This document shows positions 5,032 to 7,852 of a DNA stretch of 7,852 nucleotides, piece by piece. The notes below the pieces were generated by a model. The model ran no database searches. It worked only from the letters and a program-made list of their open reading frames with translations, and was not told the DNA's origin. The stretch comes from Candidatus Saccharimonadota bacterium (GTDB taxonomy: Bacteria > Patescibacteriota > Saccharimonadia > Saccharimonadales > Saccharimonadaceae): contig JAFOHW010000016.1 in NCBI GenBank assembly GCA_017421685.1, positions 1-7,852 on the forward strand. The letters run 5' to 3'. The position numbers and the translations under genes are program-made. The first letter of the stretch is position 1. Every line of letters starts with the position of its first letter.

Positions 5032-5367
5032 GTGGCAATCCTCAACCTCACCCCCCACACCATCAACCTCATCGCCGAGAACGGCGAGACCGTTATGGTC
5101 ATTCCGCCTAGCGGAGTGGTTGCTCGCGCGACGCAGACCGACCAGGTCTGTGGCGAGGTCGAGGGCATCGAGGTCGTTAAGACCTCGTTCGGTGCCCCCA
5201 CCGACCTCCCCGAGCCCTGCGAGGGGGTGTACCTCGTCGTCTCCCTTGCGACGGCTAACGCCGCCAGGACGACGGGACGTTCGACGGACGATCTGCTCCT
5301 TACGAGCAGTCCCGTCAGGGACGAGGGCGGCCGTATTATTGGCTGTCGTCGATTCGCCCGTATCTAG
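5032..5367 (+). CDS. Conserved phage/plasmid-type small protein, 111 aa (cassette B)
   Basis: I recognise the pattern of a small protein family common in phages, plasmids and actinobacterial genomes: N-terminal LNLTPHxINL, a central IPPSGVVAR, then FGxxxxLPEPxEGVYLVVS, a DDLL stretch and a C-terminal VRDExGRIIGCRRF. No function is established to my knowledge. The start is GTG at 5032, 7 nt after GAAAGGAGG; translation from it begins MAILNLTPH, which fits the family N-terminus. The C-terminal cysteine in GCRRF is typical. Codons are strongly C- or G-ending (GAG, GTC, CTC, ACC), unlike the AT-rich neighbour at 3517-4827, which points to high expression or a foreign origin. First gene of cassette B, 37 bp ahead of the next. 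Confidence 0.82.
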   Translation: MAILNLTPHTINLIAENGETVMVIPPSGVVARATQTDQVCGEVEGIEVVKTSFGAPTDLPEPCEGVYLVVSLATANAARTTGRSTDDLLLTSSPVRDEGGRIIGCRRFARI

Positions 5368-5404
5368 AGAACCGACCCGCCTTTTAGGCGGAGAAAGGAG
5401 CCTA

Positions 5405-5614
5405 ATGGCTACTTTTAGGAACGGCAAGCTCGTCGACCCTTCGGCCCAGGAGCAGGTCGTCAGGGTTGGGAAGTTTAACCTCCCCAGCTCTGCCCCTAGC
5501 CCTAAGGCTAAGAGGTGGTCTAAGCTTCGCCGAAAGGCGAAGCGGATCGCCCTCTCTCAGGGCTGGGAGGTGAGCCAAAACGCCAGGGGTGAGACGATCA
5601 TCTCTAGGCGGTAG
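5405..5614 (+). CDS. Basic hypothetical protein, 69 aa (cassette B)
   Basis: Unrecognised. The N-terminus (MATFRNGKLVDPSAQEQV) is followed by a Pro/Ser-rich linker and a strongly basic helix PKAKRWSKLRRKAKRIALSQ (33-52), ending in a short strand GETIISRR. The charge suggests nucleic-acid binding, possibly the RNA directly downstream; that is inference. The start is ATG at 5405, preceded by AAGGAG (5395-5400) and a hairpin CCGCCT/AGGCGG (5377-5382/5386-5391) in the intergenic gap. The TAG stop at 5612 abuts the RNA B region. Longer in-frame readings upstream would overlap the 111-residue gene and lack a ribosome site. Codon use matches the preceding gene. Confidence 0.75.
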   Translation: MATFRNGKLVDPSAQEQVVRVGKFNLPSSAPSPKAKRWSKLRRKAKRIALSQGWEVSQNARGETIISRR

Positions 5615-5628
5615 GCAACAACGCCATT

Positions 5629-5838
5629 CCTGGGTAGGGGCACCCATAAAACGGAGGTCATGTTCGTCCCTCCAGTAAGTCCCTAAATCGAACCGTCCAC
5701 CCAACGACGCAAAAAGAGGAATTAATACCAAGGTGGCGACCTGATGGGGCGCCGACCGAGCGGGGAAGTTCCGTGGGGCTTTGGTCAGGCCGACACCGAC
5801 CAATATTCAGGCGGAGTAAATTATACTCCGCCTTTTTT
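5629..5838 (+). ncRNA. Structured RNA B, second member of the family
   Basis: Homologue of RNA A (2398-2608) in the same position: after the last ORF and before a terminator. Stems: GGAGG/CCTCC (5653-5657/5669-5673); CGTC/GACG (5694-5697/5706-5709); GGCG...CC/GG...CGCC (5735-5741/5747-5753); GCGG/CCGT (5760-5763/5771-5774, one wobble); TTGGTC/GACCAA (5781-5786/5798-5803). In the last stem TGAC/GTCA of copy A becomes TGGT/ACCA: two compensatory pair changes. Its loop AGGCCGAC is invariant and perfectly complementary to 16S rRNA positions 2-9 of the window. Family unknown. Confidence 0.83.
5810..5838 (+). terminator. Terminator of cassette B
   Basis: GGCGGAGTA (5810-5818), 5-nt loop, TACTCCGCC (5824-5832), six Ts. 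The sequence is unrelated to the terminator of RNA A, so it is not part of the conserved RNA core. Confidence 0.93.
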
Positions 5839-5926
5839 CATACTGAACGCCAAGATACATAACCTTACATTATCAGAGATTTTGTTTTTTAGATAGAAGT
5901 AATTCCATAAAACTAACTCGCTAATA

Positions 5927-5955
5927 TTGACAAAACATAACTTTTTTAGTATAAT
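5927..5955 (+). promoter_or_regulatory. Strong promoter of the 84-aa gene
   Basis: TTGACA (5927-5932), 17 bp with a T-run, TATAAT (5950-5955). It has the same design as the cassette promoters (TTGACAAAA, T-run, TATAATA) but no palindrome at the corresponding upstream position. The ~88 bp from 5839 to here hold no gene that I can see. Confidence 0.85.
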
Positions 5956-5961
5956 AATAAA

Positions 5962-6057
5962 AGTACTTTAAGGATTCTCGAAAGAGGAGAGGCTTAGCAT
6001 TCCAATCATGTAAAATGCTCTTTCAAGAGCAAATGTTTCCTAGAGAAAGGGGAAAAC
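5962..6057 (+). promoter_or_regulatory. Long 5' leader of the 84-aa gene
   Basis: About 96 nt. It contains an SD-like AGAGGAGAGG around 5985-5993 not placed before any useful ORF, a start-stop ATGTAA at 6008-6013, a second ATG at 6015 opening a short overlapping frame, and a hairpin GCTCTT/AAGAGC. The working ribosome site is AAAGGGG (6046-6052). The layout would allow leader-based control, but nothing proves it. Confidence 0.4.
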
Positions 6058-6312
6058 ATGAAGAACTTCGACGTCATTGACGGCACCACGTCTGAGCTCA
6101 TGGTTGACCAGATGCTCAGGGGCGACGAAGTTTGTTTCGTCGCCTACGATCGCGAGAAGAAGGAGCTTCTCCATCTCGAGGTCAGCATCCAGTCTGCTGA
6201 GTGGAGGAGCAACTCCGGGGATTGGTTCATCCACGGAGAGACGCGAGGCCATGATTTGATCATCGTATATTGCGGAGAGACTCTCTCCGGCATGGCGACG
6301 CTCATGGACTAG
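6058..6312 (+). CDS. Hypothetical protein, 84 aa
   Basis: Not recognised. Acidic, probably cytosolic, mostly beta in character: EVCFVAYDREKKELLHLEVSI, a Trp pair EWRSNSGDWFIHGET, and a hydrophobic strand DLIIVYCGETLSG. No catalytic motif, signal peptide or membrane segment is evident. ATG at 6058 sits 5 nt after AAAGGGG. It is a single-gene unit with consensus promoter and its own terminator, and unlike cassettes A and B no structured RNA follows. Codons are C/G-ending as in the 111-aa gene, so it is likely to be highly expressed or of the same origin. The minus-strand frame across it (6040-6396) runs over the terminator and is a shadow. Confidence 0.75.
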   Translation: MKNFDVIDGTTSELMVDQMLRGDEVCFVAYDREKKELLHLEVSIQSAEWRSNSGDWFIHGETRGHDLIIVYCGETLSGMATLMD

Positions 6313-6322
6313 TCTCACTGTT

Positions 6323-6366
6323 GGGGTGGGTTCTACAGTTTTATCTGTAGAACCCACCCCTTTTTC
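6323..6366 (+). terminator. Very strong intrinsic terminator
   Basis: Perfect 16-bp stem (6323-6338 with 6345-6360; GGGGTGGG at its base), 6-nt loop, then TTTTT. It separates the plus-strand 84-aa gene from the convergent minus-strand unit. There is no A-run on its left side, so it works in one direction only. Confidence 0.96.
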
Positions 6367-6429
6367 ATATCGAAAAACAGAAATCAACAAAAACACGAGA
6401 ATGAAGCTACCTAATTAAAATCGGATTTC

Positions 6430-7146
6430 TTATATTTCTAAAACTAACCCTTTATGGTCCGAGACTAAATCATCTAAAACTCTAAAATTCTTAACTTCAG
6501 TCTCGGGGCTGACTAAGACATGATCGCAAGCGACTTCCCCATCAAATTTTAAGCCTGAAAGAGTAGTACGGATCTTACTTTCGGCAGTTAAATCCCGTAA
6601 AAAGTCCAGTTCCCGCATCGCCAGGGAATCATGTGTAATATTTAAGTCCCCACACATCACAATCGGCCCTTCTAATCCCCGAACGATCTCAGCTACTTTT
6701 TTCATCACCTTAACTGTAACCTCATCTCCGACTGGGGAAGGACGCCAAAAACCATGATGGTTTACTATATTTAGTCCATTCTCAAGTCTTACAATCTGTA
6801 TCGTGTACCCTTGTTTTTCGATGTCTTCTAAATTTTTTAATTCTTGATATTCTCCGTGCACTATCTCTGTTTTTTCTTCGACTATTTTTTCTCGGGTCAG
6901 AATCGCGTTACCTTGTTCCATTTTAAAATCAGAAATTCTTAAACCCCAATTCGCTGACCGAAAATCGTGATTAAATTTCCCAAGCTCCTTTATCTGATCT
7001 ACGGTAACCGAGAAATTGTCTAGTAGTTTATTACTCCCCCAGACCGCTTCTTGTAAACAGACTACATCGAAGTCTCCATTTTCGAAAAACCGCGCCAAAG
7101 CTCCTTTTATCCTGCCCGTCCAAGTATTAAGCTGTAAGATTTTCAT
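6430..7146 (-). CDS. Endonuclease/exonuclease/phosphatase (EEP) family protein, 238 aa
   Basis: Full-length EEP-fold metal-dependent phosphoesterase. Motifs in order: LQLNTW with N7, VVCLQE with E33, GNAILT with N80, NHHG with H130-H131, GDLN with D167 and N169, ACDHVLV with D208-H209, and SDHKGLV with D230-H231. These are the metal-binding and catalytic residues expected for the fold, and the length is typical. The family includes nucleases, inositol and lipid phosphatases and nocturnin-like enzymes; the substrate cannot be told. There is no signal peptide, so it is cytosolic. Its start overlaps the stop of the upstream MazG-like gene (ATGA), so the two are translationally coupled and perhaps cooperate in nucleotide or nucleic-acid turnover. 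The stop is TAA. I see no terminator between it and the convergent hairpin. Confidence 0.9.
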   Translation of the reverse strand: MKILQLNTWTGRIKGALARFFENGDFDVVCLQEAVWGSNKLLDNFSVTVDQIKELGKFNHDFRSANWGLRISDFKMEQGNAILTREKIVEEKTEIVHGEYQELKNLEDIEKQGYTIQIVRLENGLNIVNHHGFWRPSPVGDEVTVKVMKKVAEIVRGLEGPIVMCGDLNITHDSLAMRELDFLRDLTAESKIRTTLSGLKFDGEVACDHVLVSPETEVKNFRVLDDLVSDHKGLVLEI

Positions 7147-7484
7147 CTTTCGTCTCCTTCGCCATGGATTTTATTTCTCTGATATCGGCTTTCTAGTTTT
7201 TCAATATTCAAAGAAGCTACCTCCGATAAATCAACTTCCAAATATCTTGCAATATTCGCGATGTACCAGAGAACATCCCCTAATTCTTTTGAAATTGCTT
7301 CTTTATCTTCTCTGGAAGCAACCCCGTTTTTATCGCGCAAAATCTTTTTTATCTTGTCAGCAGTTTCACCCGCTTCTCCGGCTAAACCTAGAACTTTTTC
7401 CGTAAAAGCAACCTCTTTTAGGTCAGAGGTAGTTTCAAATAAGTCATATTTTGAAGCTTTCTCTTGATATTCGCTAAAATTCAT
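7143..7484 (-). CDS. MazG-like nucleotide pyrophosphohydrolase, 113 aa
   Basis: Single-domain all-alpha NTP pyrophosphohydrolase, which hydrolyses (d)NTPs to the monophosphate and pyrophosphate, often for house-cleaning. Signature: FTEKVLGLAGEAGETADKIKKIL with the acidic ExxGE-type helix, then AISKELGDVLWYIANIARYL, carrying the ExxD metal ligands (ELGD). A C-terminal RNKIHGEGDER tail follows, typical of the family. The start is ATG at 7484: AGGAGG (7493-7488) lies directly upstream with short 3-nt spacing. A TTG at 7499 in the same frame would make the ribosome site coding, so I reject it. It overlaps the EEP gene by ATGA. Divergent from the last small-protein unit. Confidence 0.9.
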   Translation of the reverse strand: MNFSEYQEKASKYDLFETTSDLKEVAFTEKVLGLAGEAGETADKIKKILRDKNGVASREDKEAISKELGDVLWYIANIARYLEVDLSEVASLNIEKLESRYQRNKIHGEGDER

Positions 7485-7501
7485 AAACCTCCTTTTCAAG
7501 A

Positions 7502-7507
7502 ATTATA
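7502..7507 (-). promoter_or_regulatory. -10 element of the MazG-EEP operon
   Basis: TATAAT on the minus strand (7507-7502), about 10 nt before the AGGAGG. The -35 (TTTTCC-like, about 7531) is weak. The divergent plus-strand promoter starts 38 bp away. Confidence 0.55.
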
Positions 7508-7544
7508 ACACGAAAGACAAAACAGGGAAAACTCCTGCAAACTC

Positions 7545-7573
7545 TTGACAAAACGTAAGTTTTTTGATATAAT
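7545..7573 (+). promoter_or_regulatory. Strong promoter of the partial gene at 7631
   Basis: TTGACA (7545-7550), 17 bp with a T-run ending in TGA, TATAAT (7568-7573). Fifth promoter of the TTGACAAAA...TATAATA type in the window; no palindrome upstream. Confidence 0.87.
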
Positions 7574-7579
7574 AATACA

Positions 7580-7630
7580 CAGTACATTACCATCGTTCTC
7601 CCCGATGGGGGAGAGGAAGGAGAGGCAAAG
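7580..7630 (+). promoter_or_regulatory. Leader with two mutually exclusive hairpins
   Basis: CCATCG/CGATGG (7590-7595/7603-7608) and CTCCCC-GATG-GGGGAG (7598-7603/7608-7613) use overlapping bases, so only one can form. The second ends just before the ribosome site GGAAGGAG (7614-7622). This could be a simple translation switch or chance. Confidence 0.4.
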
Positions 7631-7852
7631 ATGCCTTTCGAGTTCATGACCGAGACCGAGCCCACCCCTAAGAAGAGGAGGTTCTCCCTCTTCGGCTCCT
7701 CCCATAAGGAACCGAAACTGACGGGGAGGGTATTCGTCGTCGACTCCCTGGACTTCTCGATGTTTGAGGAGTCTGCCCAGGGGTTCGACTCCCGTAAGCT
7801 CCATTACGGAGAGGAGAAGGACATCCCGGTTGACTGGGCATTCTCGCACTTC
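7631..7852 (+). CDS. Hypothetical protein, N-terminal 74 residues (runs off window)
   Basis: Open frame from ATG 7631 to the window end without a stop. It begins MPFEFMTETEPTPKKRRFSL, giving an acidic then basic, probably flexible N-terminus. A beta-type segment LTGRVFVVDSLDFSMFEESA follows, then GFDSRKLHYGEEKDIPVDWAF. Not recognised. Strong ribosome site AAGGAG 8 nt upstream and a consensus promoter at 7545. Codons are strongly C/G-ending (GAG, AAG, TTC, GTC, AGG), as in the other small-protein units and unlike the AT-rich MazG and EEP genes beside it. The minus-strand frame over the same bases (7496-7849) is a shadow. Confidence 0.8.
   Translation, partial: MPFEFMTETEPTPKKRRFSLFGSSHKEPKLTGRVFVVDSLDFSMFEESAQGFDSRKLHYGEEKDIPVDWAFSHF

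Noticed and set aside
4928..5404. Extended upstream reading of the 69-aa gene, giving 228 aa
   Set aside because: It would start within the -35 element and overlap the whole 111-aa gene in another frame. ATG 5405 has a proper Shine-Dalgarno.
4909..5427. 172-codon minus-strand ORF opposite the 111-aa gene
   Set aside because: A shadow of C/G-ending codons in the real gene. The plus-strand genes have promoter, ribosome sites and family motifs.
6015..6080. Short upstream ORF overlapping the start of the 84-aa gene
   Set aside because: The only SD-like sequence is far upstream and the peptide has no supporting feature; noted in the leader entry only.
7143..7499. TTG start at 7499 for the MazG-like gene, and TGA read as glycine
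   Set aside because: The TTG would place AGGAGG inside the coding region. The ATGA overlap with the EEP gene is a normal stop/start junction, so a recoded TGA is unsupported.
1..7852. CRISPR array, suggested by the Csx3-like protein
   Set aside because: No regularly spaced short repeats are present in the window.

Overview
The window most likely comes from a small-genome bacterium of the Candidate Phyla Radiation (Patescibacteria). That is an inference from a divergent 16S rRNA 3' end, a TrmB-type regulator of a kind common in that group, and regulators that look leaderless. Real genes end in TAG, TAA or (once) TGA. The TGA lies in an ATGA overlap, so a standard stop code is likely.

Layout. 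The last ~86 nt of a 16S rRNA gene are followed by a folded spacer and a strong intrinsic terminator, so no 23S rRNA is linked here. Next is a small acidic gene on the minus strand (324-539). A strong promoter then drives about 1.03 kb that has no credible ORF but many hairpins, ending in its own terminator (738-1768): a very large structured non-coding RNA. From ~1852 to 2608 lies a cassette made of promoter, an 88-residue protein, a ~210-nt structured RNA and a terminator. It sits between two identical 43-bp repeats at the 3' end of a TrmB-like regulator gene (2665-3459, minus). Divergent to the regulator is a 436-residue P-loop protein with a Csx3-like C-terminus (3517-4827). A second cassette (4859-5838) has the same promoter block, two small proteins (one of a family I associate with phages and plasmids) and a second copy of the ~210-nt RNA. 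Two further small proteins follow behind related promoters (6058-6312, and 7631 to the window edge). Between them, on the minus strand, is a two-gene unit of a MazG-like pyrophosphohydrolase and an EEP-fold nuclease/phosphatase.

The notable signal is a set of linked transcription units. The giant RNA and both small-RNA cassettes are preceded by an 8-7-8 palindrome (TTTGTCGA-N7-TCGACAAA) exactly 46 bp upstream of a TTGACA-17-TATAAT promoter. The two ~210-nt RNAs share invariant loops and several stems with compensatory base changes, so they are one RNA family. Together they look like a co-regulated set of RNA-bearing cassettes, at least one of which shows signs of mobility. I recognise no named RNA family, and no function can be assigned from sequence alone.
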